DNA of 64,000 nucleotides. Source: Planctomycetota bacterium (lineage in GTDB: Bacteria > Planctomycetota > SZUA-567 > H5-PLA8). Below are positions 7,594 to 16,626 of the stretch, in pieces. The notes beneath the pieces were generated by a model that was not told the origin of the DNA, did not search any database, and worked only from the letters and a program-made list of their open reading frames with translations. A program made the translations under genes and the position numbers. Position 1 is the stretch's first letter. Every line of letters begins with the position of its first letter. Where the stretch lies: the NCBI GenBank assembly GCA_027493525.1, contig JAOSKN010000002.1, positions 1,769,326-1,833,325 of the forward strand, given 5' to 3'.

Positions 7594-10500
7594 TGAACAA
7601 CGGCTGGGCGATGATGGCCGACGGCGAGGTGCCGGTCGGGCGGCTGAAGGCCTACGGCGAAAAGGGCGCTCCGGCCAAAGTCCTGGGGCTGCGCGACCTG
7701 CGGGTCACTACGCAGATCGAGGGGCTGATCGCGCGTACGACGATCCAGCACGTCTTCCAGAACGATACCGACAGCGTGCTGGAAGGCGTCTTCACCTTCC
7801 ACCTGCCCGGCGACGTGGCGGTGGACCGCTTCGCGATGACGATCTACAGCGAGTCCGACCTGATGGAAGCGAGCCTCGTGGACCGCCAGACCGCGCGGAG
7901 CGTCTACGAGCGCGTGGTGTACGGGCAGTCGCTGGATCCCGGATACCTGGAGTGGCTCGACGCGCACACCTTCCGCGCGACGATCTTCCCCATTCCCCCG
8001 CGCGGCACGAAGACGATCGTGCTTTCGTACCTGCAAACGCTCACGCGGATCATGACGGCGGACGGGGCGAGCGAGGTGACGTACGTCTATCCGATGCGGA
8101 CGCCCGACGGCGCGGAGAGCCCGCTGCCGGCGGCCGCGCACGTGAGCCTCTTCGCCAGCGTGCACGGCTTCCCGGCCGGCTCGGTGGTCGAACCCACGCT
8201 GGATGCGCAGGCCAAGCAGGGCGTCTGGGACGACGTGGTGCTGAACGCGAGCCTCGGGAACGGCGAGGCCCCGAAGGACGACTGGGTTGTGACGATTCGC
8301 ACGCCGGCGACGGGCGCGCAGGCCGCGCAAGCCGCCGAGTGCCAGCTCCAGGCATACCGTCCGGTTTCGGGGAAGCCGGGCCGCTTCGCGCTGACCCTGA
8401 CGCCGCAGGCCGAACTGGCTTCGATCGCCGATCCGGTGGACGTGCTCTTCGTCGTGGACACGAGCGCCAACCGGCGCGGGAGCGAATACACCGCGGCCAA
8501 GCGCATCGTGTACGAGGCGCTGAGGCGGCTGCGCGCGGAGGATCGCTTCGCGCTGGTGGCCTTCGACATTCTGGCGCGGACGCTGGACGGGGGCTGGCAG
8601 TCGCCGAGCGACGACAACCTGGAGAAGGCCGGCGCGTTCCTCGAGAAGCTCCAGCCCATGGGCGCCACGGACGTGGCCGGGGCGTTCCGGACCATCGAGA
8701 TGGACCTTGCGCAGGGCGTGCGCGAGCGTGCGCGGGTGGTCTTCCTCGGCGACGCCGAGGCGACCTACGGGGCGCGGAACGCCGGGGAGCTGAAGACGGC
8801 CGTCGAGCGGACCCTGGAGAAGCTCAACGCCGAGATGTACGCGGTCTGGACGGGCGAGGGCCTGAACGCGCCGGCGCTGCCGGGCGAGCCGCTCGCGAAG
8901 CTCGCGCGCCTCTCCGCCGGGCCGGTGCTGCGGCTCGGGCGCGACGTGGACCCGCGGCTGATCGGGGAACGCCTGGGTTCACGCCTGGGCATGCCGGTCC
9001 TGCGCGACGTCAAGGTGAAGCTGGAACTGGCCAACGGTTCGGAATGCGAATTCGTGGAGCCGGTCGCCGGCGGGATCGCGGCGAACGTGAGCACCACGCT
9101 CTTCGGCGTCTACAAGCTGGCCGGCGAGGCCACGGTGAAGCTCGACGCGATGCTCGGCGGCAAACCCTACTCCCGCGCGTGGAAGGTGAAGCTTCCCGCG
9201 GTGGAAGCTCGGAACGTCGCGGTCGGGCGGCTCTGGGCGCGCGCGAAGATTGGCGCGCTGGAAGGCCAGCCGGAGGAGGCAAGCGCCGTGGCGCTGGAGC
9301 ATAAAGTGCTGAGCCGAAATACCAGCTTCCTGGTGCTCGAAAGCGAGCGGATGTACCAGGACTTCAACATCTCGCGGCCGAACAAGGAACAGCAGCGCTA
9401 CGACCTGGCCTCGCGGACGATCGGCGGCGGGATCGAGTCCACCGGGCCGGCGGAAGCCCGCGCCCCGCGCGAACGGCGCATGGAGCTGCTCGAACTGCGC
9501 GCCTTCAACGGCCGCGGCTTCGGCGCCCCGCTGAGCGGCCCCGTGGACGTCGGCGGCGTGCGGGTGAACCTGAGCCTTCAGGGCGCGGAGGTCACGGCGA
9601 TTCAGGAAGCCGGCGGCAAGCGGCTCAGCACGGCGGAATTGATGGAGCGGCGATTGGGCATCAGCCGCCAATTGGCCTCGGCGCGCGGCCTGCCCTTCGA
9701 GGCCGAGACGGCGTTCCCGCAGCTCTGGCTGAGCGTACTCGACGAGAGCGCCGACGGGCGGGCGGAGGAGTTCCGCGCGCGCTTCGGTTCCGACGAGGCG
9801 GCGTGGAAGGCCGTGGCCGTCCAGCCGGCCGCGAGCCCCAAGGAGTGGCGCCCGTCCTTCGAAGCGCCGCCCGCGCGCGAGCAGCAGCTTGCGCGGTTGA
9901 TGAGCCCGCTGCGGCGCAGCTACGCCGACGTCTCCGCGGACGGCGTGAAGGTAAGCCTCGACTCCCACCTGGTGGCGCACCAGATCCTGAGCGCGTTGCT
10001 GAAGGGTCCCGGCGCGCACCAGCTCCACGCCAACCGCGGCGATAGCGAGGTGATGCGCCTGATCAAGACGCAGAACGCCTGCACCTACCGCCTTGAAGGC
10101 GTCGCGGCGGAAAGCCGGATCGCGGCGTGGAACTTCCTGTCCCAACTGCTCCTGGCGGAAGGGCAGTCCAAGCCGGCGCTGGAACTGGCCGAACGCGCCC
10201 TGGCGGAAGAGGACGCGCTGCGCACGGCCAGCGACCCGCGGCCCGCGCGCCTTTCGCGGCTCCTCGCCGGGCTCGCCTGCCAACAGCGCGCGCGGTACGA
10301 AGAGGCCGCCATGCACTACCGGCGGATGCTCGAGACGAGCCTTCCGCTCGAGGACGCCGGCCGGGACATGGTCTACTGGTCGCTGGTCACGACGATGGTC
10401 GAGGCCGGGGATCGGGATGGCGCGATCCTGGTCCTGGAGCGCTGGTGCTACGAGACCCAGTACCGGCTCGACCTGTGCGAGGAGCTCGGGAAGTTCTACC

Positions 10501-10616
10501 GGCAGGTCAATCGTTTCGACGACGCGATCCGGGCCTGTTCGACGCCGTGCGAGTTCAATCCCGACCTGGGGCTGGGCATCGTGGCCCCGCAGGACTTCGT
10601 GCCGGCCGCGCCGTGA
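7554..10616 (+). CDS. VIT and VWA domain protein with helical-repeat C-terminus
   Basis: A 1020-residue protein as read from GTG 7554. A VIT domain spans about 43-165 (LRVTTQIEGLIARTTIQHVFQN, then FTFHLPGDVAVDRF). A VWA domain spans about 295-450 with a degenerate metal site: DTSANR replaces DxSxS, though GATD and LGDAE are present. The last 150 residues contain TPR-like helical pairs (SKPALELAERALAEE and RYEEAAMHYRRML). VIT/VWA proteins of this layout are usually exported and mediate protein-protein or protease-inhibitor-like interactions; here the role is unknown. GTG 7554 is only the first start in this frame: the real start is probably ATG 7450 in another frame. A strong terminator follows. 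Confidence 0.85.
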   Translation: MGRKMVENQRNRALNNGWAMMADGEVPVGRLKAYGEKGAPAKVLGLRDLRVTTQIEGLIARTTIQHVFQNDTDSVLEGVFTFHLPGDVAVDRFAMTIYSESDLMEASLVDRQTARSVYERVVYGQSLDPGYLEWLDAHTFRATIFPIPPRGTKTIVLSYLQTLTRIMTADGASEVTYVYPMRTPDGAESPLPAAAHVSLFASVHGFPAGSVVEPTLDAQAKQGVWDDVVLNASLGNGEAPKDDWVVTIRTPATGAQAAQAAECQLQAYRPVSGKPGRFALTLTPQAELASIADPVDVLFVVDTSANRRGSEYTAAKRIVYEALRRLRAEDRFALVAFDILARTLDGGWQSPSDDNLEKAGAFLEKLQPMGATDVAGAFRTIEMDLAQGVRERARVVFLGDAEATYGARNAGELKTAVERTLEKLNAEMYAVWTGEGLNAPALPGEPLAKLARLSAGPVLRLGRDVDPRLIGERLGSRLGMPVLRDVKVKLELANGSECEFVEPVAGGIAANVSTTLFGVYKLAGEATVKLDAMLGGKPYSRAWKVKLPAVEARNVAVGRLWARAKIGALEGQPEEASAVALEHKVLSRNTSFLVLESERMYQDFNISRPNKEQQRYDLASRTIGGGIESTGPAEARAPRERRMELLELRAFNGRGFGAPLSGPVDVGGVRVNLSLQGAEVTAIQEAGGKRLSTAELMERRLGISRQLASARGLPFEAETAFPQLWLSVLDESADGRAEEFRARFGSDEAAWKAVAVQPAASPKEWRPSFEAPPAREQQLARLMSPLRRSYADVSADGVKVSLDSHLVAHQILSALLKGPGAHQLHANRGDSEVMRLIKTQNACTYRLEGVAAESRIAAWNFLSQLLLAEGQSKPALELAERALAEEDALRTASDPRPARLSRLLAGLACQQRARYEEAAMHYRRMLETSLPLEDAGRDMVYWSLVTTMVEAGDRDGAILVLERWCYETQYRLDLCEELGKFYRQVNRFDDAIRACSTPCEFNPDLGLGIVAPQDFVPAAP

Positions 10617-10641
10617 GCGCGCGCCGTTCGCCGGCGCAGTG

Positions 10642-10676
10642 AAACCCCCGGTCCTGGACCGGGGGTTTTCATTTTA
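10642..10676 (+). terminator. Rho-independent terminator after the VIT/VWA gene
   Basis: An 11-bp stem (AAACCCCCGGT at 10642-10652 with ACCGGGGGTTT at 10658-10668) closes a 5-nt loop and is followed by TTCATTTT. Confidence 0.88.
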
Positions 10677-10868
10677 GGGCTCGTAACGAAATAACCGACG
10701 CTGTTGCTCGCTCGTTACAGAGTTCCTCTGGAGCTGCTCCTCGCTTGCGCCTCGACCACGGCCCAAGATCCTCAGCCCCAAAGCATCATTAATTCCGTTA
10801 CAAGTCTTTACCGCTCGCGGCGGCGGTTCCCGCGTTGAGTTTCCGGCCTCAGCCGATACCTTCCTGCC

Positions 10869-11537
10869 ATGCCCGAACCCTGCGGCGTCCTCTTCGATCT
10901 CGATGGCGTGCTGCTCGACAGCGCGGAATGCCACTTTCTCGGCTGGGAGCGGCTCGCGAAGGAGCTGAGCGTCGCGCACGACCGGGCGTTTTTCCGCGCG
11001 CACTTCGGGAAGAAGAACCATCAGATCCTGCCGCTGCTGCTGGGGCGTACGCCGGGCGCCGCCGAGATGGACCGGCTGAGCGAGCGCAAGGAGGAGCACT
11101 TCCGGGAGGCCGCGCGCGGCGCGCTAAGCCTCTACGACGGCATCCCGGACTTGCTGCGGCGCCTGCGCGCGGAAGGCTTGCGGCTCGCGCTGGGCACCTC
11201 GACGCCGCGGAGCAACGTGGAGTTCCTGTTCCGGGAGCTGGGCCTCGGCGTCCAGCTTGAGGCCTTTGTCTGCGCCAACGACGTGAGCCAGGGTAAACCG
11301 CATCCGGAGGTATTCCTGAAGGGCGCGGAGCGGCTCGGACTGGCGCCGGCGCGCTGCGTGGTGGTCGAGGACGCCTTTCCGGGCATCGAAGCGGCCAAAG
11401 CCGGGGGCATGCGGTGCGTGGCCGTGGCGACGACCAACTCGGCCGCGGACCTGCGATCAAATTCCAAGGCCGACGCGGTGCTGGCGAAGACCACGGACCT
11501 GACATCGGCGCTGGTGGCGCGGCTGCTCGAAGCCTGA
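10869..11537 (+). CDS. HAD-superfamily phosphatase / beta-phosphoglucomutase-like
   Basis: A 222-residue haloacid-dehalogenase-fold hydrolase of subfamily IA. Motif I is FDLDGVLLDS with nucleophile Asp10 and acid/base Asp12; the helical cap follows (about 17-85). Motif II is ALGTSTP, motif III is the Lys of QGKPHPEVFL and motif IV is VVEDAFPGIEAA. This set matches beta-phosphoglucomutase and phosphoglycolate-phosphatase-like enzymes that act on sugar phosphates; which one cannot be decided by eye. There is no obvious ribosome site before the ATG, and the preceding 190 nt after the terminator hold nothing recognisable. It lies 64 nt before a cell-envelope gene pair. Confidence 0.9.
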   Translation: MPEPCGVLFDLDGVLLDSAECHFLGWERLAKELSVAHDRAFFRAHFGKKNHQILPLLLGRTPGAAEMDRLSERKEEHFREAARGALSLYDGIPDLLRRLRAEGLRLALGTSTPRSNVEFLFRELGLGVQLEAFVCANDVSQGKPHPEVFLKGAERLGLAPARCVVVEDAFPGIEAAKAGGMRCVAVATTNSAADLRSNSKADAVLAKTTDLTSALVARLLEA

Positions 11538-11601
11538 ATGCGGCGCCGGCGGATTCATTCCGGCTTGTGACGCTCACCCTTTCGGCTAACCTCTAGCAGC
11601 C

Positions 11602-13386
11602 ATGACGATGGGCCCGCGATTCGCATCGCGCTCGATTCTCGCCGCGTGCGCGCTCTCCGCGCTCTGCGCCATCCAGCCCGCTGGAGCAGGCGAGGGCGAA
11701 GGCTCTCCCGCGCCTCTGGCCAAGCTGCTGGCGAACGTGGAGCGCGAACCGCTCCTTTTTTTCGGCGTGCCCGACATCCACAAGCTGCCGGCCCGGCTGG
11801 CGCAAGCGCACCTGGGACAGTTCCTGCTCGACGAACGCTACGCCGAAGGGCGCGCGCGGCTGGCGAAGGAATTGGGCGACGCGGCGGGCGCGGACCTGGA
11901 TTCGCTCTGGGTCAACCTGCGCGCGCACCTGGAAGGACCGGTGGCGCTGGTGCTGACGCGCGCCGCGCCGCTGGATGAGGGCGACGTGCCGGGGTTCAAA
12001 CTGCGGCTGCTGGCGAGCGTACCGAACGCGAAGTCGATGGAGGCGGTGGAAGCGGCGTGGCCGAGGCTGCCGCCGCAGTCGGGGAGCCTGTTGTCGCTGT
12101 TGCGCCCGCAGCTCGTGGCCGGCGACGCGGCGGCCGCGCCGCCTTCGCCGCCGGCCTGGGTGAAGGAGTACGCGGAGACGCCCGGGCTGGCGCGTTTCCG
12201 CGCGCGCCCCGAAGCCCTGGGCGTGGCGCTTCACGAATGGACTCAGGCGCTGCCCGAATCGGGAGCGCTGGGCTGGATGCAGGCGGTGCGGTATCTCGCC
12301 GCGCTGAAGCTCGAAACCGTCGCGCTGGACCTGCGCTTGGAAGGCGGGCAATTCGAGGAGCGCCTGGCGCTGAAGCCGCTGGCCGGCGCGGAAGGCGGCT
12401 TCGTGCGGCTGCTCGACGCCCTGCGCCAGCGCCCGCGGGGCTGGGACGGCCTGACCACGGCGCTGCCGTCGGGCTCGGCGCTGGGCGTGCTGTTTCAACT
12501 CGAACCGCGGAAGCTCGGCGCGGACCTCGCGATCCACCTGCAACTCTTCGAGCGGATGCTGCGGGGGAAGAAGTGGACGGAGCAGCAGGGCGTCTCCGAA
12601 GACGCGCTCCGCGGAGACCGTTTCGACTTCCTGATGGCGCACGCGACGGGCATGGGCGGGATCGTGGCGCGGCCGTCGCCGACGGGCAAGGTGGACCTCG
12701 TGCTGGCCCTGGCCTCGCGCGAGCGCGACGTGACGGTGCTGCGCGCAAAGCTCGTGGAGGGGCTCGGGCGTCTGGAAGCGCCGTTCCAGACCTTGCAGCA
12801 GGCGCCGCGAATCGGGGAGAACGCGCCGTTGGCCGCGCAGTTCAAGGGGCGGGGCGTGCTGCCGGCGCCGGTGCTCGGGCTCAGCGCGGGCTGGATCTGG
12901 CTCTGCTCCACGACCGGCGCGTACCACGACCTGACCGCGGCCTTCGGCGGCGGCAAGACGCTGAAGGAGGCCCCGCCGCCGGCGCAGCCGGATCCGCTCG
13001 CCGCGCCTTTCACGCGTCCGGAGTCCTCGACGCTGCGGCTCGACATGAACCTGGAGGCGCTGGCGCCGCTGGCCTATACGGCGTGGCTGCTCTCGGAGGA
13101 CGGGCCCAGGCTCGGCGACTGGAGGGTGCCCGGCGAGGTGTTGCCGCAGCCGGGGCTCTTCGCCGGCCGGCTGGGCTGGCTGCAGGCCGATCTCGCGCCG
13201 CGCGCCGACGGGACGTTCCTGGGCTACGCGCGCGGGCCGCTGCCGTTCGGCTCGCTGCTAAGCGTCGGCGTGCTGGGGCGAGCCGGCGAGGCCGTGGACC
13301 AGGTGAAGCGCGGCCGCGAGGCATTGAAGGACGAACTGCGCCGGCTGAACGAACAGGACGAGACCTCGAAGGCGCAGGCGCCATGA
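11602..13386 (+). CDS. Secreted DUF3352-like protein of unknown function
   Basis: A 594-residue protein with an N-terminal signal peptide ending near IQPAGAGEGEG. The rest alternates KLLANVEREPLLFFGVPDIHKLP-like and EGPVALVLTR-like segments, a pattern I associate with the planctomycetal DUF3352-type exported proteins; that assignment is by resemblance. The C-terminal third includes SSTLRLDMNLEAL and ends in a charged helix (KDELRRLNEQDETSKAQ). No catalytic motif is visible. Its stop codon overlaps the start of the RDD lipoprotein gene (ATGA), so the two are an operon and probably work together in the envelope. Confidence 0.7.
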   Translation: MTMGPRFASRSILAACALSALCAIQPAGAGEGEGSPAPLAKLLANVEREPLLFFGVPDIHKLPARLAQAHLGQFLLDERYAEGRARLAKELGDAAGADLDSLWVNLRAHLEGPVALVLTRAAPLDEGDVPGFKLRLLASVPNAKSMEAVEAAWPRLPPQSGSLLSLLRPQLVAGDAAAAPPSPPAWVKEYAETPGLARFRARPEALGVALHEWTQALPESGALGWMQAVRYLAALKLETVALDLRLEGGQFEERLALKPLAGAEGGFVRLLDALRQRPRGWDGLTTALPSGSALGVLFQLEPRKLGADLAIHLQLFERMLRGKKWTEQQGVSEDALRGDRFDFLMAHATGMGGIVARPSPTGKVDLVLALASRERDVTVLRAKLVEGLGRLEAPFQTLQQAPRIGENAPLAAQFKGRGVLPAPVLGLSAGWIWLCSTTGAYHDLTAAFGGGKTLKEAPPPAQPDPLAAPFTRPESSTLRLDMNLEALAPLAYTAWLLSEDGPRLGDWRVPGEVLPQPGLFAGRLGWLQADLAPRADGTFLGYARGPLPFGSLLSVGVLGRAGEAVDQVKRGREALKDELRRLNEQDETSKAQAP

Positions 13387-15077
13387 GCGGAACGCGCACG
13401 AACCTTGCGCGCCGGGCGCGGCTGCCGGGCGCCTGCGCGCTGCTCCTGATGCTCTCCGGCTGCGGCGAGGACCTGAACCGCTACAGCATGCTCATGATGG
13501 AGCGGGTCAACGGGCAGGTGTACCTCGTCCTGCAGCACAACCCGCTGGCCTCCGAGACCGGGCAATCCTATTTCGGCGTGTACGAGCGGCGGGAGGACGA
13601 TCCGGCGTCCTTTCGGACCGTGCTCGGCGACCGCAGCGGGCCGGTCTTCGGCAGCTTCGCGTACCGCGATGCCGAGGGCCGGGAGCGGCTGGGCCTGCTG
13701 CACGAGAAGCAGGCCACGCTGTACGAATTCACGCCCGAGGCCCCGGGCGTCAAGGTGGACCTCAAGATCCTGCCGTACGACTGGATTCCCGAGACCGGCG
13801 CGCAGATCGGCTCGACGCTGTACGTCTTTGGGGGCACGCGAACGGGCATGCTGCGCAAGGAGGGCCGCGCGTACCTGAAGATCGCGGCCGGATCCTTCGA
13901 AGGCGGCGAGTTCGAGGACGTGAAGCTGGAGTCGGCGCCGGACATCCTGTACGGCCCGTTCTGGATCAAGGCGCTGGAACTGGGCGGCACCATTCACGTC
14001 TTCTGGCGAGAAGCGCAGGTGTACGGCTCGCCCTTCGAGTCGATCGACTTCGAGCCGCCGCTGCGCTTCGTCGGACCGCTGCGCCGCGCGGTCTTCGACG
14101 GCAAGGCCTTCGGAGAAACGGTCAGCGAATTCGACCTCCCGCAGGGCTACACGGCGGTCTGGAACGAGGGCACGAAGCTCTTCGCCGCGGTACAGCCGCA
14201 GAGCAGCGAATTCGGGCGCTGCCTGCCGCCGCGGGTCTATGCGCTGGGCGAGGCGAATGGCGTCGAAGAGCAGGCGCTGCCGGAACGGGTCGAAGAAAAA
14301 GAAATCCGCTTCAAGTTTTTCCTGCTCGAGCGCGTGCCCGGCGAGGCGGACTGGGCGTTCCTGCGCAGCAACTCGCAGGACTTCCAGCTCTGGCGCGCGA
14401 CGCCCGAAGGCTGGACGGTGCGCCAGCCGGTGGCGGGGCTGCCGGTCTTCGGGCTGGCGAACATGCTGCTGGGGGTGCTGGCCGGGTGCGTGGTGACGGT
14501 GGCGGCGGGCGTGGGCCTGGCGCTGCGGCGGCGGCGGCAGGTGCGGCACGTGCTGGAGCAGCTCAAGCCCGCGGACGTGCTCGCGCCGTTTTCTCTGCGC
14601 CTGAGCGCGCTGATCGCGGACCTTGCGGTGCTGGTGCTGGCGACGGAGATGCTCACGCGCGCGGCGGGCTGGGAGGCCCCGCGCTGGACGTCGGTGGCCT
14701 TCGATCCGCTCTTTATCCTGCCGCCGTTCTTCGTGCTGTACGTGATTTACCTGGGCTTCTGCGAGTGGGCCACGGGCATGACGATCGGGAAGTGGCTGCT
14801 GGGGCTGCGCGTGATCGACGACCGGGGCGAGCGGCCGACGCTGTACTCCTGCTTCGTGCGGAACCTGGTGGGGTACTACGAGCGGCACCCGCTGCTCGCG
14901 CCGTTCGCTGCGCTGCCGACGATGCTCCTGACGCCGCGGCAGCAGCGGCTGGGCGACCTGCTGGCGCATACGATGGTCGTGCAGAAGGCGGCGCTCGACC
15001 GCTACAAGGATCAGCGCGCGAAGGCGCAGGACGAGGCCGCCGCGCAGCCCAAGCCCGCGGAGTCGAAACCGGAATAG
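13383..15077 (+). CDS. Lipoprotein with C-terminal RDD membrane domain
   Basis: A 564-residue protein. A lipobox-like stretch (LLMLSGC, Cys27) follows a short basic N-terminus, so it is probably lipidated. Residues about 30-340 form a beta-rich soluble region resembling a propeller-type domain (YFGVYERRED, TLYVFGGTRT, IHVFWRE). A membrane helix at about 350-375 is followed by an RDD domain (about 395-545) with the typical FSLRLSALIADLAVLVL first helix and GMTIGKWLLGLRVID segment. RDD domains occur in transport- and membrane-stress-related proteins of unclear biochemistry. It is translationally coupled to the DUF3352-like gene through a 4-nt overlap and converges with the jelly-roll gene 21 nt downstream. 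Confidence 0.8.
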   Translation: MSGTRTNLARRARLPGACALLLMLSGCGEDLNRYSMLMMERVNGQVYLVLQHNPLASETGQSYFGVYERREDDPASFRTVLGDRSGPVFGSFAYRDAEGRERLGLLHEKQATLYEFTPEAPGVKVDLKILPYDWIPETGAQIGSTLYVFGGTRTGMLRKEGRAYLKIAAGSFEGGEFEDVKLESAPDILYGPFWIKALELGGTIHVFWREAQVYGSPFESIDFEPPLRFVGPLRRAVFDGKAFGETVSEFDLPQGYTAVWNEGTKLFAAVQPQSSEFGRCLPPRVYALGEANGVEEQALPERVEEKEIRFKFFLLERVPGEADWAFLRSNSQDFQLWRATPEGWTVRQPVAGLPVFGLANMLLGVLAGCVVTVAAGVGLALRRRRQVRHVLEQLKPADVLAPFSLRLSALIADLAVLVLATEMLTRAAGWEAPRWTSVAFDPLFILPPFFVLYVIYLGFCEWATGMTIGKWLLGLRVIDDRGERPTLYSCFVRNLVGYYERHPLLAPFAALPTMLLTPRQQRLGDLLAHTMVVQKAALDRYKDQRAKAQDEAAAQPKPAESKPE

Positions 15078-15098
15078 CTCAGCGTCCGGAACGGCACG

Positions 15099-16511
15099 TC
15101 AACGCAACAGGGCAAGTTCGGCCTCGCGCCGCAAACCCATGCCCAAGCAGTACTCGTAAAGCGCGACCTTGTCGGCGCCGTAGCAGCGCGCGATGCCGGC
15201 GAATTGGGACGGCGGCATCTGGTCCCATGGCAGCGGGAAGCGGTTGCCCTGCACGTCCACGTCGAGGGACTTCGCATCGGCGCCGGCGACCCTGATCTTG
15301 CTCGGCTTGCCCAGCAGTTCAACGAAAACCAACTCGCGTCGCCCCTTGGCGATCTCGGCGATCACTCCGGCCTTCAACTCGGCGTAGCGTTCCAGCGCGC
15401 GAGCCTGCTGCTCGGGATTGGGTTGGGCGGGCTGCACGGCGGCCGTAGGCGCCGGGCCGGCAGGTTGGGCGGCCTGGCCAGTCTGAGCGGGCGCCGAGGC
15501 ATTTTCGGGCGCGCCAGAGCGAGCATCGGCCATCGGCCTGGCCGGCGCTTCGGACAGCGGGCCGATGTACGAAGTTGCCGCGACGATGTCGTCGTACCAC
15601 ATCAGGCAGGGCTTGTTGGCCAGCCTATTCATGGAGTAGAGCTGGAACCGGAGCCGGTTGATCTTCAGCTTGTCGGTGGCGCGGAAGATCAGGTTGGGAA
15701 AGTCCCCCGCCAGCTTGCCATCCACCCAGAAGGCCGCGCGGCCGTCGCGTTTCCCGGGCGTGTTTGTCTGGAGCATGAGCTCGAAGCAGATCCACTTGCC
15801 GCGCTGGGGGATGAGGTCGGGACGCTTCTGAAAGAACGGCCCAAAGAGCCCGCCGTCGCCTTCGGGGTTCCCGGACTTGGGCTGGCGCCGCCCGCTGGGA
15901 AACCATTGCTCGCCGAAACGGTGCCGTTGTTCGGGGTGGTAGGCGTACAGGCAGAGTTCGCCGGGCGACGCCATCGACTCGGCATGGCGGTAGGTGTCCA
16001 ACTGCGCCTGAAAGTGATTGCTCCCGTTTGCGGCGATGCCCGAGGAGGCGCCCAAGGGCCCGGCGTCGATGCTCGCGCCGTTGTGCGCGCCGCCATGGAA
16101 CAGTTCGGTCTCTTCGCCGAACATCTGGTAATAGCGCAGGAAGAGCTTGTCGTAACCGGGATCGAAATGGACATGCACGGCGGCGCCATCGGCCTTTTCG
16201 GGGTTGGCGCGGGCGATGCGCAACTGGACGGCCCTGCTGCCGGAGTGGACGCGCGCGGCCTCCCGAGTGACGGTGGCGTCGCCGTAGGCGTTGTCAAAGA
16301 CCCCCCGCAGCCCGCCGGTCTCGACGGTTTCGAGGCCGTTGGCGAAGACGACCGCCGAATCCTTCTCGAGCCCCTGATCCTTCAGGTACTTCGCGGCAAG
16401 CCCGGTCGCGCCTTCGGGCAGGGGAGGGGGGGCCGAGGACTCTCCACCCCATGTGCTGGCTGCCAGGAGACACGACAGGCCCAGGAGACAGGAAAGCAAG
16501 GTTGAACTCAT
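15099..16511 (-). CDS. Secreted jelly-roll protein, polysaccharide-lyase-like
   Basis: About 470 residues with a signal peptide (SSTLLSCLLGLSCLLAAS). The central part (about 55-325) has the alternation of a concanavalin-A-like sandwich, with HVHFDPGYDKLFLRYYQMF, KWICFELMLQTN and GRAAFWVDGKLAGDF segments, as in polysaccharide-lyase and laminin-G-like folds. A Pro/Ala linker (about 330-375) joins a small C-terminal domain (ELVFVELLGKPSKIRV) ending in YGADKVALYEYCLGMGL. The start is put at 16511, not 16517, because GAGGG lies 8 nt from the former and only 2 nt from the latter. It follows an AraC regulator on the same strand, which suggests substrate-controlled use of a polymer. The substrate is unknown. 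Confidence 0.7.
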   Translation of the reverse strand: MSSTLLSCLLGLSCLLAASTWGGESSAPPPLPEGATGLAAKYLKDQGLEKDSAVVFANGLETVETGGLRGVFDNAYGDATVTREAARVHSGSRAVQLRIARANPEKADGAAVHVHFDPGYDKLFLRYYQMFGEETELFHGGAHNGASIDAGPLGASSGIAANGSNHFQAQLDTYRHAESMASPGELCLYAYHPEQRHRFGEQWFPSGRRQPKSGNPEGDGGLFGPFFQKRPDLIPQRGKWICFELMLQTNTPGKRDGRAAFWVDGKLAGDFPNLIFRATDKLKINRLRFQLYSMNRLANKPCLMWYDDIVAATSYIGPLSEAPARPMADARSGAPENASAPAQTGQAAQPAGPAPTAAVQPAQPNPEQQARALERYAELKAGVIAEIAKGRRELVFVELLGKPSKIRVAGADAKSLDVDVQGNRFPLPWDQMPPSQFAGIARCYGADKVALYEYCLGMGLRREAELALLR

Positions 16512-16626
16512 GTGCATGGCCCTCGACGCGCGCCGGCGGATTGCCGAAGTCCGCGCCAGCGCCTCGATTAGCTACAAGCCGCGTTCTGGCATGAGTTGCG
16601 ATTTAGAGGCTTGATTGGGGCATTTC

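Noticed and set aside
10677-10868. Possible small RNA or repeat before the HAD gene, slightly similar to 24467-24545
   Set aside because: Similarity is limited to short GTTCGTTACG-like strings and no stable structure is visible.
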